DNA from: Loxodes magnus
Taxonomy: Eukaryota > Ciliophora > Karyorelictea > Loxodida > Loxodidae
Assembly (NCBI GenBank): GCA_946699065.1
Contig: CAMPDV010000447.1
Span: 1-64,000 of the forward strand
Direction: 5' to 3'
Length of the DNA stretch: 64,000 nt
Shown: in pieces, positions 26,710 to 37,909 of the stretch
Layout of the letters: each line of letters begins with the position of its first letter
Position numbering within the stretch: the first letter of the stretch is position 1
Notes under the pieces: model-generated
Databases searched by the model: none
The model's input: only the letters and a program-made list of their open reading frames with translations
What the model was told of the DNA's origin: nothing
Made by a program: the position numbers and the translations under genes

Positions 26710-27478
26710 ATGAAAATTTCCTTCTTATTGATATTGGCTATTATAGGCTTTTCTCAAAGTCACAGAATAGATAAGTTCTTTAAGTAAAAGCAAAGCTATA
26801 TTCAAGAAAGACTTAGTATCAAATCTATGAGAGATACAAATGGAAATGTTTATGAAGTAGGATTTTCATAAATTAGTTCTAATAATTAAGATTGCTGAAT
26901 TAGGAAAGTAGATAGTTAAGAAAATGAACTGTACAAAACTTTCTTATATTCAAGCCCAGATGATTGTAGAGGTTTTACATTGATTTTAGACAGCAATGAT
27001 AGACCATATGCAGCATTTTCGATTGATGGAGGCTTATATGATGCAGGATATATCACCAAAAAATCAGTTATAACTGGTGCTTTTTCAGGATCTATTTTTG
27101 ATATTTAGGGTTCAGGATGAGGTCCTAAAGTTTCAGTTCTAGCTGGATTAAGAATTGATAACGGATTTATCGAACAAGCTACATTTTTAAGAGCTTAACT
27201 TTCTACAGGAAAAGCGAATTAGTACTTAGTTTAAGAAATAAGTTTCTGTGCAGATTAAGTTTCAAGTTTACTCTTAGAGTTGGTATAAATATTTCGATAA
27301 AAATTCTTCAAATAATAAGTTCATAGGTTACCCAGAAGCAGACTTGATAAAAGTAAGTACGGAAGGATTTTTCAGACATTATATTCATTTAGACAGAAAT
27401 ATGACGATAATTACATAGGCTTCAGTTAAAGATCTTTTAACATGTTAAATTTTCTTTTAGGTAGAAGTTAGGAAATGA
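26710..27478 (+). CDS. Secreted protein of an unnamed family, about 247 residues
   Basis: The ATG at 26710 opens with a clean signal peptide (MKISFLLILAIIGFSQS). With a 25-nt intron removed the frame is 248 codons ending at TGA 27476-27478. Two TGA codons inside, at codons 63 (DCWIRKV) and 137 (GSGWGPK), sit where Trp makes sense; a TGG Trp also occurs (SWYKYF). The mature part has repeated beta-strand-like segments (RGFTLILDSNDRPYAAF, PKVSVLAGLRIDNGFIEQ, ATFLRAQLSTGKANQ) and ends with a charged segment containing GFFRHYIHLDRN. From memory this resembles secreted bacterial proteins without an assigned name, so transfer from bacteria is possible; I cannot check that here. If TAA can terminate, the end would be 27446-27448. 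Function unknown; probably exported or lysosomal. Confidence 0.72.
27229..27253 (+). other. Putative 25-nt intron in the secreted-protein gene
   Basis: The reading frame changes here. Removing GTTTAAGAA...TGTGCAG (25 nt, GT-AG borders) restores the frame in phase 0 (AACCAATACTTA then ATTAAGTTTCAA in codon sense) and gives a total length divisible by three. A single-base indel near this place is the alternative. Confidence 0.5.
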
Positions 27479-27704
27479 ACTTAATTTGTTTTAATTAAAT
27501 CCTATCTTTTAAGTACAAATTTAAATAAAAAGCCCAAGTTAATAGTTAAATATTGCTTAAGGAATATAATTTAAATTTAAAGATTCACTAAATGTTTATA
27601 TATCTTAAGTATTTGTACTCTATGGCTTATTTGTAAAATGATTATTAATTTGATATATTTAATTTATATATTATAGTCAAAATAACCTTAACTTAATAAT
27701 AATT

Positions 27705-30700
27705 ATGCTAGTAGCCTTCATTTTAATAAGCTATATCTCTTATGATTAAACTAATAGTATAAGAGTATTAGCCTTAATTATTCTTAGTATAATATCTTTA
27801 TATTTTAATTAAGGAAATTATGCAAAGGTAAGTAGGATTTGTTTTAATATTGCTATTATGGTATTTTTGTATAATTAACTAAGCTTCTTTAGTTACTATC
27901 TTTAATTCCTAAGAAAGATAGTAGTATTTAATTTATTGTTGAATATAATTAGATTTAAGTAATAAATAGTATAATATTAATAATATAACTAGCTTTGGAA
28001 ATAGATAATAAAAATAAGGCTTAATATTAATTTAATATTATAACTACTAATTTAATAGTGTCTAGCTAATTTCTAAAATTAGTACTTACATTGATATTAG
28101 AATCTAAGAGCTTGTGCTTATAAGATAGTAAATAGTTATAAGTTAAGTTTTAAAGATTCTAATAAAGAGAATAATGAAATAGTTTATTGAATATACTTGC
28201 ATTTATATTAAATTCTTAGAGTTATCTAATATTATCTAACCTTTAGAAACTACTACCTATTTAGAATTTATTTACTTAATTGCTTCATTTTTATTTAGAA
28301 TGTAATTCAATTCTTTTAAGCATGTACCTCATTAAGAAAATCTACTCTTTACATTTATTTAAGAATTTTAAGTTTAAAAAAGGGAAATTAAAAATATCAA
28401 GCTATAATACAATTAGGATCATCCTATTTAGATAAAAATTAGAAAATAGCTAAACTTAATTCTTAATGACTCTTATATTTTATCCTTTTAGCCTTAAATA
28501 GACAAAAAGTATATTTAACTATGCATTATACTAGAATTTATAAAGCAAAATAATAACTTAAAAGATTTAAATTAATAAATGATAGCAATAGGAATAAGCA
28601 AGCTTTAAGATTATTATAAATTAACTAAGAAGATTAAGAAATTATTATACTTTATAAAATATAAACTAATCAATCAACTAAAGCTAGAGTTATGAATCAT
28701 TATATATTAGTGCCTACTTCATTAGGTCTTTTACTAAATTATATTTAATTCTAAGCATATATCATTTTAAACTTTAAGCATCTCTTTAATTAATATTTTG
28801 ATTCATCATTTCTTTGCAAATAACTTTGAAGCATTTTTAATTAGAAGATATTAATAATCTATTTGCAAATATTTAATACCTAAAGCAGAATCTAATCTAG
28901 ATTTAAATAAATTAGATATTAGTGCTTTTTTTAATTTTATTCAAATTCAAAACTATGTAGATAAGACAACAATCTTTCCAAATATTTGGTAAATAAAAGA
29001 TATATATAAAGCTAACTATTTTTAGAGGTATTTTATAAGTGAATAGAGTCATTTCATCCCCAAATTCTTAGTATAAATATACATTTTTTAATTACTATTT
29101 AATCTTATAATTTTTTATTCTCATCACTTTATTCACTTTATTCACTTTAATTTTAAGAACGCCTAGTTTTCTTTAAACTATATCTAAAAATTAAATAATT
29201 TATTTAAAATATGACAACAAAAAGATTTATTAATCATTTAATAGTTATGTTCGCAATATATTTATTTTAACTTTACATTTTAATGAGAATCATAATATAT
29301 TAGAAGAAGAAATAAACGTTTAATAGATGGTACAAATAAATAGGTTTATAAAGATTTTAGATGATAAATTATTAGGTAATATTAACTAATAGATTAAAGA
29401 AATGTATTATATATTTATTCCCATGAAACACATATATAAATAGACTTAATTTTTACTAATATTTAATTATTTAAAATATTAGTAATGATATACCAATAAC
29501 CAGAATATTTAATTCAATCATATTTAAAAAATAATTTAAATTTTGTAATTTAGATTTAACTTAAATAAGAGATAAAACAGTATCAAATTAGTTGAAATAA
29601 ATATTAATGAATCTTATAATAGATATCTTATGAATAATTTATAAAGATTATTAAATAAAAGTATTTCCTGTATTTTAAAATTAATGTAAGGTATCTGAGT
29701 TTTCATTGAAAAGATTAAAATTAAAATTTTAAATAAAAGTAATGAAATGTTTCAGATACATTGAAATTATATCTTTCATAATAGCATTTTTACTTTAAGA
29801 ATAAAAATCAATTTTCTTAATAAAAAGAAGCTATAAAATTGCTTAATCTATTATCTATAGCTTAAAATGTAAAAATAATCTTTATTTTTTAAATAAAAAC
29901 AATTTATAATAAACATCTGGTATAATTATGATTTGGTGGTTATCTCTTTTTTAATATAAACTTTTTGTAATAAGATAAAGCACTTTATCTATTTATAACT
30001 CTTTTACAAAAAATAGAATTTATAAATGATATGCTTAATTAAATAAATTTATTTCTAAACTTTAATCAATAGAATTATCATTATAAGGTACATTGATAAC
30101 TTTGATAGATTTTGAAACTAAAATTAGATAAAACTAAGAAATATCTTTAATTATAGATACAATTTAAATTAATAAAATCTTAAATATAACTAGCAAGCAT
30201 TGTCTAATAATTTGTAAATGAAAGAGATATTTATCTCATATAGTTAACGAATAGAAATATATAATTATTATTTTTTATTTAAAATACAACTTATATTATA
30301 TAATTTAATTTAGCTTTCCTTTATTAAACTTACATTTAATTAGATTTAAAATTATTAAATATCATATTAACTATTTATTAAAATTAGAATATAATATAGT
30401 TATAAGGTTTTAAAATAATTAGTTCTAGTAAAAGATTAAATAATCTTGCTTTTTATAAAGCTATTAAATTTTTAGCTGAAATAATAGTTAAATGTAGTTT
30501 TAAAAGTTAGTTAGATGTTTATTAGTAGATATAATAATTGCATAATTGTTTATTTTAAATAAAATATAATAATAAAGCTATAAATCTCCTAACTCAATAA
30601 TTAATAGCTTAATATTATATTATATCTAACATTTTAATTCTTTCTAAGCTTTTATTATATTTATTCTACTATAAAAAACTTAATCTATCAAACTGAAAAA

Positions 30701-31440
30701 ACTAAAAGTAAAAGGAAATTAATGATTTAAAGTCTATTTGTTTCATAATTTTAAGAAATAGTGCGATATTAAAATAAACTAAGCTCTAAATAATTATTAA
30801 TAAGCTAGTAATTAATTTAATAAGCTTAAGCTTTAGATATCTAGATATATAACTTAAACATTAAACAAATTTAATTATATTAATTAATACACTTATATTT
30901 AGAACTTCACTTTAGTGAAATATCTGCTTAAATAAGAGAAACAGGCTTTCTTTCTTATTTAAAGTGATTTTTAATTAATGAATAGAATACTTTAATAAGA
31001 TTAAATAAATTTGAAATTTAGTTCTTAAGAATAGTTAAAAGTAAGCAGTTGAAGTATTTTCTATATAATAATTTAATTATTAAAATATCCATTTCAGAAA
31101 TGTTTAGCAGCTTAATGATATACTCTAATAGAATAAGAAACTTAATAATTATTAAATTAGCAATATTATTATATTAGCATTTAAAAGCTAATTAAGATTA
31201 TTCATTTAATTTTAAAGAAAAAGAAAAATATAAGGATGTTGAAACTTTTTAGAGTAAAATAGCTTTTAGATATAAGTGCTATCAATTAAAAGTTTTATTT
31301 AATATAACTATTTATTTACTAACTTGATAAGCATAAAGGTTTAAGTTTTTAAGATAAAGAATGAATGCTTATTATAATAAAAACTATTTATAAGCAACCT
31401 TTAATTAATTAGTTTCTAAGTTAGAATATTTAAAGAAACT
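27705..31440 (+). CDS. Probable large multi-pass membrane protein, exons and limits unresolved
   Basis: From ATG 27705 the plus strand reads as hydrophobic helices (VAFILISYISYD, VLALIILSIISLYF, FNIAIMVFLYNQLSFFSYY), then soluble stretches with normal ciliate codon choice such as QLGSSYLDKNQKIAKLN and STKARVMNHYILVPTSLG (27.7-28.75 kb). Near 28800 the convincing reading moves to another frame (IHHFFANNFEAFL, YVDKTTIFPNIWQIKDIY), so an intron or frameshift lies there. It continues with further membrane-like segments (LLFNLIIFYSHHFIHF). Coding character is weaker but still visible near 30.9-31.4 kb (DKHKGLSFQDKEW). I do not recognise the family. Because no codon is an absolute stop, limits and continuity are uncertain; it may be two genes or a decaying one. 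Confidence 0.4.
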
Positions 31441-31458
31441 AATATCCTATTAATAACA

Positions 31459-31525
31459 GACAGTGTGGCCGAGTGGTCTAAGGCGCTAGTCTTTTGGGGC
31501 GTGGGCTCAAATCCCACCGCTGTCA
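31459..31525 (+). pseudogene. tRNA-Leu remnant lacking the anticodon arm
   Basis: The 67-nt sequence has a 7-bp acceptor stem (GACAGTG with CGCTGTC, one G-T pair), a Leu-type D arm (TGGCCGAGTGGTCTAAGGC) and a T arm (GTGGG CTCAAAT CCCAC), followed by A and a short T run. A eukaryotic tRNA-Leu has over 80 nt; between the D arm and the T arm only about 20 nt remain (GCTAGTCTTTTGGGGC), too little for an anticodon stem-loop plus long variable arm. The simplest explanation is a deletion between two CTAGTC-like copies, one in each strand of the former anticodon stem region. The T loop also carries C for the usual second T. It cannot decode. Identity as Leu rests on the D arm and acceptor pattern. 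Confidence 0.8.
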
Positions 31526-31529
31526 CTTT

Positions 31530-33850
31530 TAATAAAAAATAGAGCATTAAAATGATAATAATAAATAAGCTATCAAGCATAAGTAATAACTTACATAAAA
31601 TAGTATCATCATATAAGCAAACCTCTATTATTTATTAAGAACATAAAATGAAACTTTATGATTAAATTTACTTAACTTAAATACTTAGATTATGGATCTT
31701 CTATAGAAAAAATAGATATTAGTTATATTAGTAGTATTAAATAAATGAAGAAAAATAAGTTTAATAATAAAATAATGCTATTATTTCTAAAATTGCTAGA
31801 TAATTAAAAATAACATTATTATCTATATAGCTCTCTAACTATTTCTCTTTAAGAGAATATTATTTTAAATTAAATGGCTATTCTATCTATAAAAATACAT
31901 TATAGTTATGCATTATTGACAATTTTTTAATTTTTAATAGTTAAATTTGTTAAAATATATAAATACAAATGTATTTTAAATTTATTACGAAATAAGTTAA
32001 AAACTTTATAAAATAATTTAGAGTTTCAAAAAATAAGAAACAAAGTATTCAAATTATAATAAATTTTTTTCGTTAAATAAATAATTAAGGAATTTATTGA
32101 ATAATTAAAGTAAATTATAAATTTTAGTAAGAGAATATAAAAACGTGAACTGATTGTATTTTCTTACAATAATGCTACTTAAACCACTAGATTCATTCTA
32201 AAATTCAAAAATTTTAAAATTAAAGCATATTTAACTTGATTTTTTATATTTATCTTTATAGAAGAAATTTTAAATTTTACCTCTAAAATTTATTTTTTTA
32301 TTTACTAAGATTAATGAAGTTTCAAATTATTCTTTAATATCTAGAATGCTAAATTTTAATTAATTAAAATACTTTTATACAACTAATTTCAATTATGGTT
32401 TGCCAAGCATTCTATTTTTATTTATTGATCAATTAAAATTGAAATAATTGTAAAGCTAAGGTATATTTCATAAGAGGCATTTATTAAAAATTATTTTAGG
32501 ATAATTAACTTATTTATTTATTTTTACTAAGATAAAAAATAAGAAAATTAGCAAAATAACATTTAGTTGTTATCTTTTAAAGTATCTCTTATTATTTTAA
32601 CCTTATCTTACTAAATAGATTAATATAGCTCTATTATTTTCTATAGAGTTAAAATTCTCTTATTGCTTTTTAGATATATTTAAGTTTAAGTTAACAGAAT
32701 AATTAACTAATTTAAACTACTTAATAAAGTTAACTTTAAACCTTGCATTATGATGCTTAAGCATTTTCTGAATTAAAAAATAATATATTCTTTAATTATT
32801 TTAATTATATAAAATAATAGCTTCTGATAAAGTTTAAATAAAGATTGTAAGTATCCTTTATATAAAACTCTAAAATTAATTTTTTTTAGCATTAAAATTA
32901 AAGTAAGTATCTTTAATTAAGTTATATTTGAAAAACTCTTTTGCTTAAATGCAGAACATTAGTATAGTTATATCAATCAAGTATATTACTTTAAGCTTTT
33001 ACGTTGTATTTTTTATTTCTAAAGTATATATTGAATCATAAATAAGTTATTAGGCAAGTCTAATCAAGTTTTATAACTATATTTGTATTCAATTATCTTT
33101 GTAATATTTTCATTATATCATACTTTTAAATGAATTGAATCAATATAAATAAGACAAACTTTTGACTTCTTAATAAAAGCAGTCAGACAATCAAATTAAA
33201 TGCTTCTGACACTTAGGTTATAAAAATGAATGCTAAAAGTATCAAAAAAGGAATACTATAAAAGCAAAACTCAAAAAAAAAATTTTAATTGAAAGCTTAT
33301 TGAGTCAAATATAAATTCAAGAATATAAACAATTTGATCCTGAATAAATAATTTACATAAAAAATTAAATGAGATAAATTATAATATGCAACGTAGCATA
33401 AATGCTTAAAACTGTAAAAGATTTAAAAATCATTAAATAAAAAAGTTAAAATTATAGAAAAAAAATAAAAAAATAAAAAATAAAAAAAATAAAATTCTTA
33501 CGAAAAAAAAATTACTTTTCTTTGTTTTTATGTAAGATAAAAATAGTTAGATTTAAATTTTATTTACTATATTTTATTAATTTCTTATAAGTTTTAATCA
33601 ATAAATTTTTTTTCTTTTTTTAATTTTTTTTTTGTTAACATATTTTATGTATAATTATTGTTTCAGTAAAAAATATTTAAATTTTAAATTATTTTTTTCT
33701 AATTTTTTGATCTTTTCTTTCGTTTTTTAAAATTTCTTATTATTCTTTCATTAAGTAATATTTTTCTTTTATTCATTTGTTACTTCAGATTATTGCATTA
33801 ATAAGTCAAAAATGACAATAAAATTTTTCACTTTTTTTTAAATTATTTAA
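31530..33850. other. AT-rich intergenic stretch, nothing identified
   Basis: About 2.3 kb of A/T-rich sequence with no RNA gene, domain motif or repeat boundary that I can support. A poly-A/poly-T rich zone lies at 33440-33720. Confidence 0.5.
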
Positions 33851-33854
33851 ATAA

Positions 33855-34200
33855 GAAAAAATTAATTTTTTTATAAAATTCTTGACAAGTGGCTCAGTTA
33901 GTTTTTAAATCGTAAAATGCGAACATAACAAGCTAAAAGATATCTAGTAAATTTTTTCCATCTTTTTATAACTCTTGCGTTCATGACATAATTGTAAGCA
34001 GCAGTTGAAAATATGAAGAAAATTCAGTTTTACTTTTCTATTTTTCCGAGGCTTTCTTTAGTTTTATCTATGTTTCTTAAATATTCGCAAAAGTTAGGTC
34101 CTTCATCATCAAGATTGTTATCAACTGCGTCTTTTGACTAATTTGTCAGCTTCCACTGTTCAAGCTGTTATTATCAGAGTTTATATTAGGTCTTATATCT
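33855..34200 (-). pseudogene. Degraded coding fragment, family unknown
   Basis: On the minus strand two neighbouring frames carry protein-like sequence: first a charged stretch (NNNLDDEGPNFCEY-like, then KTKESLGKIEK), then, after a frame change near 34025, a helical stretch (EFSSYFQLLLTIMSWTQEL, DIFQLVMFAFYDLKTNW). TGA falls at Trp-like places (IMSW, KTNW). The helical repeat-like texture recalls BAR-type coiled-coil domains, but that is a guess. The frame break points to a decayed gene or an unrecognised intron. Confidence 0.35.
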
Positions 34201-34439
34201 TAAATTAATTTAGCGAGTCAGAAAGAGTGACATGCCTATGTTGCTTTTTTAAATTGGTTTCTTTACTTGGAACCTAAACTTTCTTACGTTCCTCTTTTTC
34301 TAGATAAATCCACCTTCAAGAGCTTAAGTTTTTTTATTTTTAACATAAGATCTTATATATTCTTAATAGATATTTTTTATGGTAATAGTTTATTTATAAA
34401 AATCAACCATTATATATCTTTTAAAAATAAAATAATTAT

Positions 34440-34920
34440 TTTTTTTTTTTTTTTATGCAGCCGATTACACATCTGCCGCTTATAGTAAACTTATATTTCC
34501 ATTCTTCTCTCCATTTGTTTTGGTCCTACTGTATTCTGCATCCATGTCCTATTAACAGCACTTTTATTTTTTCTTGGTTTCCTTTTTTCTGTATATTTCT
34601 CCTTCTTTATTGCATTATAGTTTTTCTTGTTTTTGTCTATAGTTCTTCCAATATTGCTTTGAAATTTTTAAAATTTCTTCTTTCTGGAGGTTAATACAAT
34701 TTTTATGGTCTAATCTATGCTAATCTGGCCAGAAGGATTAAAATCCGTTACATTCTGATGGTAGATGGACTTCGCTTACTTCCTCGGTTTCTCCTCCAAG
34801 TTTGATTTCATTCAGCGTGAATCATTTCTGCAGCTTTGTCTACTTCTAGTAATTCTATTGCGTTTAGGACTCCTAGTTCCTTGGAGCAGGAAAGAATCCC
34901 TTTCTGAATTCCGGTATCTT
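34440..34920 (-). pseudogene. Degraded coding fragment, higher GC than surroundings
   Basis: On the minus strand a higher-GC block reads IQKGILSCSKELGVLNAIEL, EVDKAAEMIHAE, then shifts frame to NEIKLGGETEEVSEVHLP, CNGFQSFWPDQ and a basic Lys/Gln-rich tail. Base composition differs from the AT-rich flanks, which may mark a former mobile-element ORF. I do not recognise a family. The two plus-strand standard-code ORFs at 34267 and 34455 overlap it and are not supported as genes. Confidence 0.35.
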
Positions 34921-35379
34921 TTTTTATACAATATAATAAGTTAATATATTATAAATTATTTACTTAATGATATGATCACTTAATTTTAATTAAGTTTAAG
35001 ATAATATAAATTAAAGATATTTAACTAATAGAATATTTAATTTTTATAATTTTATAATATTTAACAAAAGCATTATAAGTAAAATAAAAAGCTATTTATT
35101 TATTTTTAATTATAAAATTATTCATTTTAATTTAATTTCTAATTTATATCATTCTATTCCTTTAAATTTATGTTTTCTTATATTTTTAAGCTATAATTAA
35201 AAGGATTAATATCTTTTTATCTGATAATTTAAATTTAATACATTTTTAATAATTTTTAATAATTTTAGCAAAATAAAGAGATTAAGATTTAAATTTAATT
35301 TGAAGTTAATTGTAAATTTAAGTTTATTCTCAGCTCTTCATTTATAAGTTTTCCTTTTTACTTACAGAACTTCTCTTGT

Positions 35380-36045
35380 TTTCTTCAATATAATACGAAT
35401 CTTAAAACTCTTCTATTACTAATTTAATAATTTTATCTTAATCCTATTATTTTATAAGTCCAGATTTTTCATCTTGTTCTTAATTATTCTCTTTTCTTTT
35501 AGTCTAAATTGTAAACAATTTTGTACTTTATGTCCTGGCCTCTTACAATATCAACATCTAATTATTTTCTGATAGGGAATATAATTTATCGTAGGTTGTA
35601 ATTCCACATCCATCAAATAATTTATCGATATCTTTTAGAGGAGCATGCTTTCCATCAGCTCTGCGAATTAATTGAATTTTGCTTCTAATGAATCCATTTT
35701 GATATTCGCTGTCTATTTATTTTCAGTTTTTTTGTAGATTTGTATTAGTCATCAAGTATTCAATTTTTATTTCTAGTTCTTATACTTGCATTAAAAGTTA
35801 AAAATTTTCTTTTTGCATTATTTTGAGATCTTAAAGTATTTTTACTGATCGTAGTTTGACAAAAATGAATCCTTTTAAGAAGAAACTTTTTCAAGAAATT
35901 CCCCATTTTATTATATTCCTGTAAATAATTAATAGCTCATTAAGGTCTTGCTTAGATACAAATGCTTAAAAATTTTAAATTAAAATTAATGAAATATCTC
36001 TCTTTTTACTCGCATGCAATTAACATCAAATTTAGATGACTTAAA
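35380..36045 (-). pseudogene. Coiled-coil plus CCHC zinc-knuckle protein (Gag-like), one frameshift
   Basis: Minus-strand reading from about 36045 gives a continuous protein-like frame: FVSKQDLNELLIIYRN, KWGISWKSFFLKGFIFVKL, a coiled coil (KENFQLLMQVQELEIKIEYL), then QKNWKQIDSEYQNGF and DIDKLFDGCGITTYDKLY. After SLSENN a one-base change of frame near 35560 leads straight into a perfect CCHC knuckle, RCWYCKRPGHKVQNC (C-x2-C-x4-H-x4-C), and a basic tail. The Trp in KNWKQ and in the knuckle are TGA. Coiled coil then zinc knuckle is the layout of Gag or LINE ORF1 nucleic-acid-binding proteins, but cellular RNA-binding proteins look similar. No matching polymerase ORF lies beside it. Confidence 0.6.
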
Positions 36046-36479
36046 AAATCGGTTAAACGTTAATTAAAATCGTCATCTTATTAATAAAGAGTTTATATAA
36101 TTTTCTTAACTAATTTTCATCCATTAAACAAATTTTTAAAATAGTTAAAGAAAACAACTCATAGAATTATTTTTATATTTTATTTATTATTAGAGAATTT
36201 CTATTACTATTTTAGTGTTATTTTTACTAAGTAAAAAAATAATAACTCCATTTTTAGTTAAATGTAATTTTAAAAATTCTTTATATTTGTTTTTAGAAAA
36301 TGTTAGTTGCATGCACTCATCAAAATTGTAAATTTATTCTTAGTTTGCAGATTTATTTATTTGAAGGCACTAATAAATAAGTTCTAGTGTTCTTAAATAT
36401 TCAATCTAATTCGTCTAGTTTTTCGTTAATTTAAATATTTTTTCTCTTTTAGTTTAGGTTATTGGTACTATTAATCAAT

Positions 36480-37000
36480 TAATTTACTTATATAAACACA
36501 AAATTTGACTTTGGATAATAGAATTTGCTATTTATTAACTTCCTTTTTGTGCTTTTTTATATAGTTAATTTCTGCTTTATTATAACTTTATTTCATTAAA
36601 ATGTTTGTGTAAAAAAATTATAAACATCTTCAATCAACTTTCATTAATATCTGATTTCTCTATAATTATTAGCTTTAGTAGCCTCTTTCCCTCTTAGCTA
36701 TTTTTCTTTTAGCCTCCTATTAAAAACCTTCAGTTAATTAACTTTATGAAAGAGCTAGAATCTTTCATTTTCTCTCTTCTTCTTAAATTCAAATTTTTTC
36801 TACCCCTTTCAGCATTTAGGAGTGTTTGCCTCTTTAAATTATCTAGCTACAGTCATAATTTTATTATCTTTTAGAGTCTATTTTTAACTGAAGTATTTTA
36901 ATAATTTTTCCTTCAAAAATAAGCCACCAGATTTAGTAATTTCTATAAAGATGTCTTTAAGGAATTATCAAATCTGAAAATTCTTTTATGACAAAGATTA
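36480..37000 (-). CDS. Coding-like region, basic protein of unknown family
   Basis: Minus-strand reading gives a long residue pattern of ordinary protein type: FLKDIFIEITKSGGLFLKEK, KDNKIMTVARQFKEANTPK, FEFKKKRENERF, KEATKANNYREIR. TGA falls at Trp-like places (KCWKG, YQWKLIEDVY). No stop can define its ends. It could be one exon of a larger gene. I do not recognise a domain. Confidence 0.4.
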
Positions 37001-37380
37001 AAAAAAGCTAATTCTTTACGACTAAAATTATATAAATTCGAATTTTGTAAAAAAATAAAATCCCTAAGATTGACAAATACATACAAAATTCCCATAAAAA
37101 ATTGCTAAAAAAGATAGCAATTAAAAAATATAATTTAAGAAAGTAACTTAATAGTGATTGTGCAAAAGATAAATAAGAAGAAATTAAAATTAGAAGAAAA
37201 AGAAGAAAGAAAAGAAAATGCGAGAACACATTTAGATCTAATATAGAAGAAGCAAAAGAACAGGATCAGGAAGAATTAACTATATGCTGATTATAAACAT
37301 ACATTAACTCTTATACTTAACATAATTCACAGGAAATATAACTATAAGTAGTGCAATTATGTCCCAATACTCAAAGTAAT
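37000..37380 (+). CDS. Coding-like region, charged protein of unknown family
   Basis: Plus-strand reading gives KLYKFEFCKKIKSLRL, NTYKIPIKNC, then a strongly charged helix (KKKLKLEEKEERKENARTHL) and KNRIRKNQLYADYKH. Lys/Glu-rich helical character suggests a coiled coil. The 73-codon minus-strand standard-code ORF at 37008-37229 is hydrophobic and looks like its antisense shadow. It converges with the minus-strand region before it. Confidence 0.35.
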
Positions 37381-37794
37381 GAAATTATTTTAATCTTATT
37401 TTTATTAATTTTTTATTTCGAATTATTCTAAACAAATTTCTGCTTATTTTCTTAAATAACATATTAAGTCTATTAAAAAAATCTAAGTCGTTTTTTAATT
37501 TTATTAATAAAAGAACATGCTCAGGCGTTCTATTCTATTATTAATATTTAAATAAATATCCATCTATTAAAAACCATTATTATAAGGATTTTAAAATTAA
37601 TTATACTAAAATATCAAAATAACTACTAACTATATGTTGGATATTTTAAGTTAATTTTACTCTTTATTTTATAAGTATTTCTTATTAATTTTTATTTAAA
37701 TTAAAAATATTTTAAATAGAAATGGTTATCATAAATTAGCATATGTCAATGTAATAAACTGTTTAAGTTGGAGATTTCTTAAAGAGTTTTTACT

Positions 37795-37900
37795 GTTTAA
37801 CGCAATGGGATAACGGGTATATTTGCTTTCGATATTTTGTACTTTGTCGGCAAAAACTTTTTTCTCAGCGACAGGAAAGGAACTTCTAACTATTTCTCAG
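37795..37900 (-). mobile_element. Internally deleted remnant of the SINE-like element
   Basis: ATGGGATAACGGG...TTGCTTTCGA and further on TTTCTCAGCGACAGGAAAGG plus AACTT match the inverted element in order, but about 100 bp between them are missing or replaced and both ends have decayed. It has no recognisable target-site duplication. Confidence 0.65.
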
Positions 37901-37909
37901 TTTTATATA

